A DNA stretch of 64,000 nucleotides, from the NCBI RefSeq assembly GCF_032854445.1, contig NC_088307.1, forward strand, positions 11,794,017-11,858,016. Reading direction: 5' to 3'. Shown here piece by piece: positions 44,901 to 59,900 of this stretch. Numbering within the stretch: position 1 is the first letter of the stretch; every line of letters starts with the position of its first letter. This DNA comes from Liolophura sinensis (Eukaryota > Mollusca > Polyplacophora > Chitonida > Chitonidae). Below the pieces are notes generated by a model. It saw nothing but the letters and a program-made list of their open reading frames with translations, did no database searches and was not told where the DNA came from. The position numbers were made by a program, and so were the translations under genes.

Positions 44901-47900
44901 TAAACACGCACACGTCGTACTTGTTAGCGCGCAATGGTGATCATTTGTTCTTGTTCTTTAAAATTTTACATCAGCCAACCAAAGCTACTTATGGGTTAAA
45001 CGAGACAATTTTGCATGCCAAAATGTGTCGTATAGGTTACCACGACATGAACATGAGACGGCATGAACGCATGAGACCGTTTCGGTGCCATGATGGTTAG
45101 AGCGTACGTCTCGATGTCCGGAAAACTGTAATCAAACCCAGATCGGGCAATACCAAACACATTGAAAATGCTACTTGTTGCTGCTTTGCGTGGTGCTCAG
45201 CACTGAGAGGTCAGAACAAGGAAACATGGTTGGTGGGCCCGGTGTCAGTATAATGTCACTGAGTGGGGTGTCATGTCTGGTGCCATGGGCATGATACTTC
45301 AGTGGCGGCAGCAGTTTGGCGGATTGGCCCTGCCTTTTTATTTCGCCATTCTCAAATTCTAATCTTGCATCTGAATAATATGCTGTAGAACGTTTTTGGC
45401 TGTTTACACTAACCGAGGCATTGCCCTGTAGATGAACGTGTGGAGTCTTGTGAACACTGACACCGGTACATGTTAACACGAGAAGGGTCCGTACACGTGG
45501 TGTTGTCGGGACAACTGCTATTACCAGGGCTGCACTTTTCTGCAAAAGAAAGAAGCAAGAATGGGCTTCAAAGGCACAAAGAGTGATGCGTTTATTGACA
45601 CTTCACTAAATATGATTCTGATGCACAAATAAGTCACAGTGTGCCCTAAATCTAATATTTGTCGTCGGCGTTGTTGTTTAGGTTAAAAGTTATTGTGTTG
45701 ATGTCCTGCTGTTCAGTCAAACCATAAACAATATTAATAACTTTGATTGCCTTTCTCCTTAGTTTCTTATTGTTTTGAATTGTCTTAAGCTCTTTTTCAG
45801 TTGCATTGGAAGCCAAAGGGGTGGGGTGAGGCATGCCACCGCACTTTCAGATATGTGTGGTGTATGTGAGTGGGTGTGTGGGTGGGGGGTGGGTATGCAG
45901 CATATGTTCTGGCCACCCTCTTTTCGATCCAACCATATAAAAAGAATAAACCACAATTAATGTTGTTTGCTTTATTCGCTGTTTGAATCGGATGTTAAAA
46001 CATTTCTTTTAATTTGCAATTCCATAGGTCACATATTTTAACCTCGGGGTAACGCGTTCATGTTGTCTTGTCGTCAAGGTATCTGAAATTTTGTAATTTG
46101 AAAAACTGGGCAACGTAACTCAGCATTCAAACGGAGTGAAAAATCACGTCTATTAATCCTCCGGAAGGCCTGTTATCCTCCAGCACCCTGCAAATCTTGC
46201 CATATTTTATGGCAGATTTTCAGCACTGCGATGATACGTACAAACGATGCAAATGTTTTATGAAGCCATGTCTGCATGTTTTCTATCACAAAGAACGTAA
46301 GAATATAAATGTCGAGTTTACCTAGGTTTTTATCATAATGCTAGATAGAAATTCCCTTTTGAGATGATGTGGATGCTTCTAGCTTTCCATTCAAATGATC
46401 TCCATCTTAGCACATACATTTTCAACACTTTCAAGTTTTAAAACTGCGTACATCTGTTTGTATTTACTTTAATTGGTCGAAAAGACATCAAGGACATGTC
46501 TCGGCACATCTGGAATGTCGGAGCTTCAGGGCCCTGGGCGGTCATTGAAGCCTCGCCTATAATTGACTGGGATAGTCCCTCGGCTTGCCTATGGAAGACC
46601 CCACCACTTATCCATCTAGCTGTTTACAGGCCTGATTGTTCTTCTCAATGCAAAATAAACATTGTTCAGTTTATCCACACGCGCTATTAGATTAAATATT
46701 TTACAACTTGCATTGAGCGTATCGGCATTACAACGGGAAGTAAGTATATACATGTAAAGTGTAGAAGCGATCCGCAAATAAATTTTCAAACACGTTCAAA
46801 CGCCCGTAAGTATATCTAATTACATTTACTATTGCGTAGCCGTCTACAGAACAAATGTCAAATAAAACTGTTTAGAGTGAACAGATGATGAAGAAAACTA
46901 AGAAGTTATTAAAGGAAAGCGGTGTCAACTGTGTCTGTGCAAAGGACACAGCCACACGGGGGATTGGAGAATTATTTATTTATTTATTTATTTGATTGGT
47001 GTTTTACGCCGTACTCAAGAATATTTTACTTATGCGAAGGCGGCCAGCGAAAATGGTGGGAGGAAACCGGGCAGAGTCCGGGGGAAATCCACGATCATCC
47101 GCAGGTTGCTGCAGACCTTCCCACGTATGGCGGGAGAGGAAGCCAGCATGAGCTGGACTTAACCTCACAGTGACTGCATTAAAGGATTAGTGTCCAGATT
47201 TCTTTTTTATTCATAATTACCTACCTCTGTATTATTTTTAGTGTAAAATCTAGTGTAAAAAAATATTGTGAAAGGGTACACTAATTTGAGTAATATGGCA
47301 CTTAAAATCTCTTTTTAAAGAGACTGGTTTTATGCATTTTTCCGCCAACACTCGGTTTTTCTGCCGAATTACGCCATAAAAGTCTAATCTTTACGAGCTG
47401 TCTGAGCTTCGCCATTCGATTCAGTGTTACAAAAGCCACAAGGGGGACAACGACCGTATCGAATTTCACTACTAAATGATTTGCTGTCCTGCATGCGGTT
47501 GTAAAAACAGGTCGTAGAAGAACCTTGGGTTTAGTTTTTGAAGTTTCCAGACGATTAAACCATCAGAAAGTCGTCGATTTACCGCACAAGACGGAATGAT
47601 TTTGTACACACCAAACACGGCCATATATGCTCTTGTCATTTTACAGCTGAAATCTACGAGAAGAATACAGTTGCATTTCCACAACGGTATCTTCACATAG
47701 TAGCTATAAAACACTATTAACTGAATGAAAACTGATAGATATGAAAGGTGTTTTCCTAATGATAATGAATCTCAACAAAGATCGGTCCGTAAAAGTCACT
47801 GAACTCTTTTACTCATTCACGGCAAGTGTACATGTGTATCGTCACAACTATAGTTTGTTTCAAACACAAAGATTGCATCTTACAGCATATAACATCAATA

Positions 47901-50900
47901 TATGACAAAATATCTGCACACTAACGCCGACGTCCACATAGTACAAGTGCATGTATTTATACAATTTGCTCGTGTTTTTTGTTGTGTTAAAATTAGTATT
48001 ACACATAAACAATTACGACAAATGTGAGTGATTCCCCTATGGGCTCGAAACAGTGGTGCATTCTTTGTTGTGGCGCAAATTTAAAGTTATAAATTTACGA
48101 CATTCATTTTATGGCATTGGGAGTATATATCCAAATAAAGAAAATTAACCACCATAATTTCTGGCTTACCTCGGAAATCCTCTAACGTAAACATTTCAGG
48201 ACAAAGAAGATCGATATTTATACATGATCTGCTAAATCACATTTGATTGCGATTATGTTTTAACATAAAAAGGATGTCCTGTAACTGGAAAGCTGAGTAT
48301 TTGTTACGTGTGGAAGACGGTACCCTATAGATCACTGTATCGCTTCGCCATCTGTAAAAAATACATCACTCGAGCAACGAGTACTCTACGTATTAAAATC
48401 GAACTTGTACAATCAATACATTCATCAAAGAATTAAACAAGTATTAAAACTATATTTCCTTGTAGCTTGTAGCCAAACAAAGTGGTTTGATGTTCATGTA
48501 CAACATTTCTTCCTCTCCATAAGCACCCTCATTTGGAAATTTTCTTATGTATTTTTTTCTACTTTTTCCCATTTCTGCTCTTCTATACTTTTTTTCTTAT
48601 TTTTGCTACAGTTATTAACATAGGCCTAATTAACTGAATTTACCAATGCAGAACCACAGGGAAGGAGAAGTGCCAATCAGATATGTTAATTCATCATTGC
48701 TGGATGAACATTCACACTTGTTCTGCTTACATTCTGCGTTGTAACCACACAGCTGATCCCCACATTCTGTGACTCCTTTACCTACAAATACAAATACAGT
48801 GAAACTGGCTTCTAGCGAGTGCAATTTATAGGCCAAACTGAATTAGACTGTCTGCATCTTTAATTCTAAGTTCTATGATGTTGGTTAGGCTGCTGTAGCT
48901 TAAACCGTTCGCCTCTATTCATCTGTCTGTAAAGTCAGTCATATTCGTCACCAAATTGCCTTTAGTTAATGACACGTAACAGAACAAGCTCTACACATCG
49001 GTATTTTGGAAGCACATATTTCTGCAAAGGAAATGAATTTAAATAATTTTTTTATGATTTATAATGTTAAACTTCATCAGCCTTGTTTCGACACCCAGAA
49101 GGCGTAACTTCGGATGACGTCATTATTAGTCAATTTTTCAAAAGAAAGCGGCATTCTGGATATTGGGTGGAGTTAAATATGTATTAAAGACGACACCACG
49201 TGCCTAATCTGCTACCCACTAAAACTTAAACCCTGTTTCTGAAACTGCCATATCTGACATTATTTGCCGGTTTTTAGTAAAATATAATATTCATTTTTAG
49301 TGTATGATCTCACAGCAGTATGTTTTTAGAGTTGCATGTTAGGAAATGCTGTAGAAAATAAAAACAAAGTAGACTCTTCGCTGAGGCAGAATTGTAGCTG
49401 TGCTACTGGGTGGAGTCTGTTCTAACCGCATGTTGGTGCAGCTGTTCTAAAACAAATTACCGTCCGCGCCCACCGTGACTTATTTCAGAATAATTATGAC
49501 GTCACGCGATGTAATGAGTTCTTGGTGTTTAAATCAGGCTGATGGAGTTCAACATTATGTACTAGAAAAAATACTCTAACTGCATTTTCCGTGCAATAAT
49601 ATAGACGTACAACATATCAATGTGTGGAGCTTGTGTTGTTGCGTATCACTAAAGAAAAGCAGCGAGTATGACTGATTTTACAGATAGATGAATACTGGCG
49701 ACTGGCTAAAGGAAATAGATCATGGTGCAGTCTAACAATGACTCAGTAGCCTCTCACCAATGCTGTCGCTGTGAGCTCGTCAACCCCATGTTGGTTTCCT
49801 CTCAGGTCGTACAGGAGAAGCTCTGACAGGAACCTGCCGATGGTCGTGGATTCCCACCGGCTTTGCCCGGTTTCTTTCCACTATAATAATAACCACTGTC
49901 GTATTAGTGAAATATTTGTGACTATGCCGTAATACAGCAATCAAATAAACTAATAAATCTATAATGTTGTGATTTATTGATTGACATGTCTGAAAATGAA
50001 TATTACAAACAGTTATAGTTATTCAATAATCCACGTGTAAGCCATGTAAATTAGGTCCAGGAAACCAGGCAGACCCTAAGCGAAACCACAGCACCTCGTC
50101 AGGTACCAAGAAAACCTCCTGAGTTGCAATCGCTGTTTTGATTTAAGTACTTAATGATTTCAAATATGGTCTCTTTGGCTTGTTAGCTTTTTGGTGGAAG
50201 TTATAATTTTATAAAATTTAGCTGATAACAAATCTAACTACTAGTATCTAATCTAACTAACAACTGATGAATAAACAAACAGCTTCTCGTGATATTAATG
50301 TTGGTATGTTCCATATGGTTGAAAGATCATGTAAGAATATTGGATTTACCCACGCAATAAAACAGACTAAAAGGATTGCCATTTCGTTGCAGTAGTGTCT
50401 CGTTGTCGGACCGGCATACACATTGCCCAGTGGTTCTATGACATCTTGATTCATATCCACATTTCGTTTTACTGTTACATACCACAGGTCTCAAACCTTT
50501 GAGCAGAAACCAATATAATACGGTTTAATAGGTAGCAGTTTCTGTACCTTATAAAACGAAAGTAAAAATGCAAAGGGCTTGTATAAAAATGTACATTTAT
50601 CGTACAATAAGACATGTATACGGAGAATTAAACTCATAGTAAAAACAGGGCATTCAGAGAATATCAGGGTAAGTATCAGAGGCCGATTCCCCAAACACAA
50701 TTCTGACTTAAGTCAAAACTTAAAACCTTGCCCAAGTCCTTTGTACTTGGTAATGGAACTTAAACTTTTGACACATTTGTATTAAGATAACATTGATGAC
50801 ATGTTCAAAGTGTTCTTTAACAGGACCCATAAATAAACTCTAAAATCGTATTTTAAATTTTAACTTAAGTCAAACGTGAATATTAGCCTTTTGGAATCCT

Positions 50901-53900
50901 TCCCAGTTCTTGCTTTAAGAACCAAAAAGTTAATGAACTGTTGAATTAACAACATATGAAATATGAAATAATCAAATTGATTATTTATGTAACAGTGAAA
51001 TACCAGGACTTTCTTCACTGATGAAGGATATATTCATACACGCTATAATCACAAGTCTGTAACGGCCTACAGGTGAAAACATTGCTAAAACTTGTTCAAA
51101 TTCGCGAAATCACGATATTGTCACAATATAAATAATAAATAGAATATTGCACAGGGAAGGATGAATACCATAAATATTTATCATAAAAGGTTATCATTTC
51201 CCCATCTCACTCGAAAAATATTATGCTATTTATCCTTCACCGTACAATATCCTCTATCCACATCAGGCTGTGAAAGTATAGCTTACTAAATTACGTAGAA
51301 ATCAATCAAATAAATAAATTTTACCTCCTTTCCCCTGTTGTCATATTTGACGTGTTTTTGCTACTGTTTGATTCAAAATCTTTAATAAATGTTCTCTATA
51401 TGTTAAATAGTCAAATTCGATCATAAATAGAATTTTTTTCCAGCTAGCTGCTCAGGTCGTGGGTTTTCTTCAGGCTTTGTCCCGTTTCCCTCCAAAATAA
51501 TGCTGATAGCCGTCGTATAAGCAAAATTGTCTTGGGCGCAAAAAAAAAAACAAAAAAAAAAACCATATAAAAAATATATGAATAGTAATTAATATTTCTT
51601 TCAGGATTTAAGCCCTAGAACTCTACCTGTGTCCTTGACTTGTGTTTGTGCGCCGTTCTCACCTGTGACTTCGTTATTCGGTGTACCGGTAGAAGTCTTA
51701 ACGCTTGAAGCTGAAACAACGACCGTTGTTTGTTTACTTCCCCTCCTTGATCTGGCGATGCATGTATGTTTTATATACCTACGTGTCGTAGCTTGTTATT
51801 GCGCGTTGGTAATGATTTCTTTTCATGTTCTTTAAAATACAACATCAGCCAACCCAAAATATTTATGTCTTAAACTAGACAATTTTTCCATGCCAAGATG
51901 TGTCGTACAAGATTACGTTACCACGGCACGAACATGTGCGCATGAGACCGCTTCGATGGCCTGATGTTTAGAGCGTCCATCTCGAAGTCCGGAACCCCGT
52001 AATCAAACCCGGATCGGGCAACACCAAAGACTTTGAAAATGCCACTTGTCGCTGTCATGCTTGGCGCTCAATACTGACAGGTTAGAACAACAAAACATAA
52101 CTGGTGGGCCCGGTGTCAGTATAATGTCATTGAGTGGGGTGTCATGCCTTTGGCATGATACTTCAGTGGCGGCAGCAGTTTGGCGGATTGGCCATGCCAC
52201 AAGAAGACATAATATATGTACACACTCCTAAGGACTCTTTCCAAGCATGTATATGAATATATGTTCCCATGTGTACAGAACCATTTCCTGACTGTGTCTT
52301 TTAAAACTTGATAGATCTTACTCAGACATTTTTCTCTCTCTTTTTTTTTTGTTGCCATATTCAAATTGTTATCTTGTATCTGAATAAAATGCTGTAGAAC
52401 GTTTTTAGCCGTTGAACTAACCAAGGCATTGCCCTGTAGATGAACGTGTGGAGTCTTGTGAACACTGACACCGGTAATTGCCAACGCGAGAAGGGTCCGT
52501 ACACGTGGTGTTGTCAGGACAACTGCTGTCACCAGGACTGCAAGATTCTGCAAAAGATAAAAATCAAGAATCGGCTTTTAAGGCACAAAGAGTGATGCAC
52601 TTATCCAGACTTCACTAAATATGATTCTTGTGCACAAATAAGTCACTGTGTACCGCAAATCTAATATCTGTCGTCCGCGTTGCTGTATAGGTTAAAAGAT
52701 ATTATGTTGATGTCTTGCTATTCAGTCATATCATTAACAATATTGATAACTTTGATTGCCTTCCTCGTTAGTTTCTTATTGTTTTCAATTATCTTTAAGT
52801 TGTTTGACAGTGTCATTGGAAGCCAAAGTGGGGGGGGGGGAGACGTGTCACCGCACTTTCAGATATGTATGGTGTATGTGTGTGGGTCGGTGGGGGTGGG
52901 GGAGGGGTATGCAGCATATGTTCTGGCCACCCGCTTTTCGATCCAACCATATAAAAAGAATAAAACACAATAAATGTTAATTAATTTGTTCAAACAGATT
53001 AACGCACTGCAATTTTATTGGTCACATATTTTAACCTCGGGGAAAAGCGTTCATAACGTCACGTTGTCATGGTATGTAAAATTTTGTAATTTAAAAAATT
53101 GGGAAATGTAACTCAGCCTTTATCCTCGAGCACCCAGCAAAACTTGCCCTATATTATGGCATATTTTCAGCAAGGCGATAATACGTACAAACGATGTTAA
53201 CGTTTTATCAATCTATGCCTGCATTTTTTGTATCACAAAGAGCGTAAGAATAAAAATGTCGAGTTTACCTAGGTTTTTATCATAATGTTAGATAGGGATT
53301 TGGGATAATGTGGATGCTTCTAGCTCTCCATTCAGATGATCTCCATTTTAACACAAATTTTCAATATTTTCAAGTTTTAAGGCTGCGTACATCTGTTTGT
53401 ATTTACTTTAATTGGTCGAAAAGGCATCAAGGACATGTCTCGGCACATCTGGAATGTCGGAGCTCCAGGGCCCTGGGCGGTCATTGAAGCCTCGCCTATA
53501 AATGACTGGGATAGTCATTTGGTTTGCCTATGAAAGACCCCACCACTTATCCACCTAGCTGCTCACAGGCCTGATTGCTCTTGTCAATGTAAAATAAACA
53601 TTGTTCAGTTTATCCACATGCGCTATTAGATTAATTTTTTTTATTTAAATCGACATTTCAACAGAAAGTAAGAATATACACGTAAAGAGTAGAAGCGATC
53701 CGAAAGCAATTTTCAAACACGTTCAAATGCCCGTACAGCTATATAGTGTATGATCACCCAGGGAATGATGGCGTGGCAAATATGACCGACTTTACATTTC
53801 CTGTTGTTTAACAATTACTAAATAGTGGAGTTCGAACTCTTTTATCTCGAAAGGTACAAAAGTCCCAGTGTACCATGTGACCAGCTAAAATGTTAGGCAA

Positions 53901-56900
53901 CTATATCTAAGTACATTTACTATTGCGTAGCCGTCTACAGAACAAGTGTCAGAAAAAACTGCAGACCTTCCCACGTACGGCCGGAGAGGAAGCCAGCATG
54001 AGCGGGACTTGACCTCTGCATTAAAGGATTAGTGTTCAGATTTCTTTTTTATTTATAATTACCTACCTCTGTATTAATTGTTAAATCTAGTCTAAAAAAA
54101 TATTGTGAAAGGGTACACTAATTTTAGTCATATGGCACTTAACATCTCCATATAATGAGGCTGGTTTTATGCATTTTTCCTCCAACACTCGGTAGTTTCC
54201 GCCGAATTACCTCATAAAAGTCTAATCTTTACAAGGTGTCTGAGCTTCGCCATTCGATTCAGTGTTACAAAAGCCACAAGGGGGACAACAACCGTATCGA
54301 ATTTCACCACTAAATGGTTTGCTGTCCTGCATGCGGTTGTAAAAACTGGTCATAGAAGAACCTTGGGTTTAGTTTTTTGAAGTTTCCAGACGATTAAACC
54401 ATCGGAAAGTCGTCGATTTACCGCACAAGACGGAATGATTTTGTACCCACCAAACACGGCCATATCTGATCTTGTCATTTTACAGCTGAAAGCTACGAGA
54501 GGAATACAGTTGCATTTCCACAACGGCATCTTCACATAGTAGCTATAAAATATTTTTAACTGAATGAAAACTGATAGATAACTGATGATAGATAGGTGTC
54601 TTCCTAATGATAATGAATCTGAACAAAGATCGGTCCGTAAAAGTCACTGAACTCTTTTACTCACTCACGGCAATTGTACATGTGTATCGTCACAACTATA
54701 GTTTGTTTCAAACACAAAGATTGCATCTTACAGCATATAACATCAATATATGACAAAATATCTGCACACTAACGCCGACGTCCACATAGTACAAGTGCAT
54801 GTATTTATACTATTTGCTCGGGTTTTTTGTTGTGTTAAAATTAGTATTACACATAAACAATTACGACAAATGTGAGTGATTCCCCTATGGGCTCGTAACA
54901 GTGGTGCGTTCTTTGTTGTGGCGCAAATTTAAAGTTGTAAAGTTACGACATGCATCATGTCAAATCAGCGCATTCATTTTATGGTTTGGCGAGTATGTAT
55001 CAAATAATGAAAATTAACCACGATAATTTCTGGCTTACCCCGGAAATCCTCTTAAGTAAACATTTTAGGACAAAGATGATCGATGGTCGTGGGTTTCCCC
55101 CTTGCTCTGCTCGGTTTCCACCCACCATAATGCTGACCGCCGTCGTATAAGTGAAATATTCTTGAGTACGGCGTAAAACACCAATCAAAAAAAAAGAAAA
55201 AAAAATCAAAGATGATCGATATTTATACATGATCTGCTAAATTACATTGGATTGCGATTATGTTTTAACATGAAAGGTTGTTGCATAACTCGAAAGCTAA
55301 ATACTCGTTACGTCTGGCAGACGGTACCCTATAGATCACTGAAAGGCTTTGCCATCTAAAAAAATATATCACTCGAGTAACAGGTACTCTAAGTACTAAA
55401 ATCCAAAGTAAACTAAATTGTAAAATCAATACGTCCGGGTTGGTAAAGATTCATCAAAGAATTAAACAAGTATTAAAACTATATTTCCTTGCAGCCAGAC
55501 AAAGTAGTCTCGAATTCATGTACAACATTTCTTCCTCTCTATAAGCACCCTCATTTGGCCATTTTCTTGTCTATTATTTTTTCTATCATTTCCCATCTCA
55601 GTTGTTCTTAATATATTAATATATATAAATTTTTTGTAATGTTTTTATTATATGTACATTTTCCAACGTTATTAACATAGGCTTAAATAGCTGAACTTAC
55701 CAATGCAGAACCACAGGGAAGGAGAAGTGCCCTTCAGCTGGGTTAGTTGAGCATTGCTGGTTGAACATTCACACTTGTCCTGCTTACATTCTGCTTTGTA
55801 ACCACACAGCTGACCCCCACATTGTGTGACTCCTTTACCTACATATACAATGCAGTGACACTGACTTCTAGCACGTGTAATTTACAGGCCAAACTGAATT
55901 AGACTGTCTGCATTTTTTATTCTAAGTTCTATGATGTTGGTCAGGCTGCTGTAGCTTATTTCCTTCAGCCGTTCGGCTATATTCATCTGTCTGTAAAATC
56001 AGTCATACTCGTCACCAAATTTGCCTTTAGTTAATGACACGTAACAACACGCACATCGGTATGCACATATTCCTGCAACCAAAATGAAGCTAAAAAACTT
56101 TTTCTAATTGATAATGTTAATCTCCATCTGTCTTGTTTCGACACCCAGAAGGTGTTACTTCGGGTGACGTCATTATTAGTCAATTCTTCAAAAGCAAGTG
56201 ACATGCTTGATATTGGGCGGAGTTCAGTATGTTTTGACGAAAGGCGACACCACTTACCTAATGTGCTATGCACTTAATTTGAAGCCCTTTTTCTGAGACT
56301 GCCATATCTGACATTATTTGCCGGTTGTTAGTAAAATATAATCTTCATTTTTAGTATATGATCTCACAGCAGTATGGTTTTAGAGTTGCATAGTAGGAAA
56401 TGCTGTAGAAAATAAAAACAAAGTGGACTCTTCGCTGAGGCAGAAGTGTAGCTGTGCTACTAGGTGGAGTTTGTTCTAACCACATGTTGGTGCAGCTATT
56501 GTAAAACAAATTACCGTCGACGCCCATTGTGACTTATTTCAGAATAATTATGACGTCACGCGATGCAATGAGTTCTTGGTGAGGAAATCAGGCTGATGGA
56601 ATCTAACATTCTGTACTAGAAAAAATACTCTACTTGCATTTTTCGTGCAATAATATAGACGTACAACATATCAATGTGTAGAGCTTGTGTTGTTGCGTAT
56701 CAATAAGGAAAGGCAGCGAGTATGATTGATTTTGCAGAAAGATGAATATTGGCGACTGGCTAAAGGAAATAGATCATAGTGCAGTCTAACAATGACCCAG
56801 TAGCCTCTCACCAATGCTGTCGCTGTGAGCTCGTCAACCCCATGTTGGTCCCCTCTCAGGTCGTACGCGAGAAGGTCTGACAGGAACCTGCCGATTGTCG

Positions 56901-59900
56901 TGGATTCCTACCACTATAATAATAACCACTGTCGTATAAGTGAAATATTTTTTGAGTATGCCGTAATACAGCAATCAGATAAATAAATAAATCTATAATG
57001 TTGTGATTTATTGATTGATATGTCTGGAAATCAATAATAGCATTAGTTATTATTTTTCATTAATCCACGTGTAAGCCATGTAAATTAGGTCCAGGAAACC
57101 AGACAGACCCTAAGCGAAATCACTGCACCTCGTCAGGTACCAAGTAAATCTCCTGAGTTGCAATCGCTGCTTTGATTTAAGTACTAAATGATATTAAATA
57201 TGGTCTCTTTGGCGTGTTAGTTTTTTGGTGGAAGATGATTTTAGAAAATTTAGCTGATAACAAATCTAACTACTAGTATCTAATCTAACTAACCACTGAT
57301 GAATAAAATAAACTGTTTCTCTTGATATTAATGTTGGTATGTTCCATATTGATGAAAGATCATGTAAGAGTATTTAACTTACCCACACAATAAAACAGAT
57401 TAAAAGGATTGCCATTCTGTTGCAACAGTGTCTCGTTGTCGGACCGGCATACACATTGCCCAGTGGTTCTATGACATCTTGATTCATATCCACATAGTGT
57501 ATAACTGTTACATTCCACAGGTCTCAAACCTTTGAGCAGAAACCAATATAATACGGTTTAATTGGTAGTAGTCTCTGTATCATATAAAAGGAAAGTAAAA
57601 ATGCAGGGGGCTTGTATAAAAATGTACATATATCGTACATAAGGACAGGTATACGGAGACTTAATCTCATAGTAAAAACAGGGCATTCAGAGAATATCAG
57701 GGTAAGTATCAGAGGCCGATTCCACAAACACAATTCTGACTTAAGTCAAAACTTAAAACCTTGCATATACACATACACATTTGTATTAACATAACATTAA
57801 TGACATGGTCAAAATGTTCCTTAACAGGACCCAAAAATAAACTCTATAATCGTATTTTAAATTTTAACTTAAGTCAAAAGTGAATATTAGCTTTTAGGAA
57901 TCCTTCCCAGTTCTTGCTTTAAGAACCAATAAGTTATTAAACTGTTGAATCAACAACATATGAAATATGAAATAATCAAATTGATTATTTATGTAACAGT
58001 GAAATACCAGGACTTTCTTCACTGATAAAAGTTATATTCATACACGCTATAATCACAAGTCTGTGACGGCCTACAGGTGAAAACATTGCTAAAACTTGTT
58101 CAAATTCACGAAATCACGATATTGTCACAATATAAATAATAAATAGAATATTTCACAGGGAAAGATGAATACCATAAATATTTATCATAAAAAGTTATCT
58201 CACTCGAAAAATATTATGCTATTGATCCTTCACTGTGCAATGTCCTCTATCAACATCAGGCTGTGAAAGCATAGCTTACTAAACTACACTTAAATCAATC
58301 AAATAAACAAATTTTACCTCCTTTTCCCTGATGTCATATTTGTCGTGTTTTCGGTTCTGTTCGAGTCAAAATCTTTAATAAATGTTCTCTATATGTTAAA
58401 TAGTCAAATGCGATCATGAATAGAAGTTTTTCCAGCTAGCTGCGCAAGTCGTGGGTTTTCTTCAGGCTTTGTCCAGTTTCCTCCCAAAATAATGCTGATA
58501 GCTGTCGTATAAGTAAAATTGTCATGAGCATGGCGCAAAAAAAAAAACAAAACAAAAAAAAAAAAACACCAGTCAAGTAAATAAATAATAAATATATGAA
58601 TAGTAATTAATATTTCTTTCAGGATTTAAGCCCTAGAACTCTACCTGTGTTCTTGTTGTCTTGTTTTCGTGGGTCGTTCTCACCTGTGACTCCGTTATTC
58701 GGTGTACCGGTAGTAGTCTTAACACTTGGAGCTGAAACAAAGACCGTCATTTGTTTACTTCCCCTTCTTGATCTTGGGATGCATGCATGTTTTAAATACG
58801 CACGCGTCGTAGCTTGTTATCGCGTGTAGGTGATGATTTCTTTTCATGCTCTTTAAAATACTACATTAGCCAACCCAAAATATTTATGCCTTAAACCAGA
58901 CAATTTTTCCATGCCAAGATGTGTCGTACAAGATTACGTTACCGCGGCACGAACATGTGCGCATGAGACCGCTTCGGTGGCCTGATGTTTAGAGCGTCCA
59001 TCTCGAAGTTCAGAACCCCGTAATCAAACCCGGATAGGGCAATACCAAAGACTTTGAAAATGTCACTTGTTGCTGTCTTGCTTGGCGCTCAATACTGAGA
59101 GGTTAGAACAACAAAACATGACTGGTTGGCCCGGTGTCAGTATAATGTCATTGAGTGCGGTGTCATGCCTGGTGCCTTTGGCATGATACTTCAGTGGGAG
59201 AAGCAGATTGGTGGATCCGCCATGCCACACGAAGACATAATATATGTACACACTCCTAAGGACTCTTTCCAAGCATGTAAAGGTAAATATGTTCGCATAT
59301 TTGTACAGAACGATTTCCTGGCTATGTCTGTTATAACTTGATAGATCTCACTCAGACATTTTTTTCGCTCCTTTTTTTGTGCCATATTCTAATTGTTATC
59401 TTGTATCTGAATAAATGCTGTGGAACGTTTTGGGTTGTTGAACTAACCGAGGCATTGCCCTGTAGATGAAAGTGTGGAGCCTTGTAAACACAGACACCGG
59501 TAATTGCCAAAGCGAGAAGGGTCCATACACGTGGTGTTGTCAGGACAACTGCTGTCACCAGGGCTGCATCTTTCTGCAAAAGAAAGAAGCAAGAGTCGGC
59601 TTCAAAGACACAAAGAGCGATGCTTAACTAAATATGATTCTTATGCACAAATAAGCCACTGTATACTGCAAATCTAATATTTGTCGTCGGCGTTGCTGTT
59701 TAGGTTAAAAGTTATTATGTTGATGTCCTGCTATTCAGTCATATCATAAACAATATTGATAACTTTGATTGCCTTCCTCGTTAGTTAGGGATCCCGTTCT
59801 TCCCGAACGGGATCCCTATTGTAATCGTTCTGTTTTTTCTTATTATTATTATTTTTTTTTCACCGACATTCTTCGCATGGAAACTTTTCACCGTTCTATA

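Noticed and set aside
45414-45539. TAG right after TGQCLG as the end of a short EGF protein
   Set aside because: The stop is part of a gttagt donor; splicing in phase 1 joins to the TM exon or to exon b, and all three copies behave alike.
45171-45545. 124-codon minus-strand frame at EGF exon c1
   Set aside because: Same reason: wrong register over a real exon, then reading into a SINE.
52116-52553. 145-codon minus-strand frame starting MQNLAVLVTAVV
   Set aside because: It is a shifted frame over EGF-like exon c2 and the following intron; the frame with six EGF cysteines and proper splice sites is the real one.
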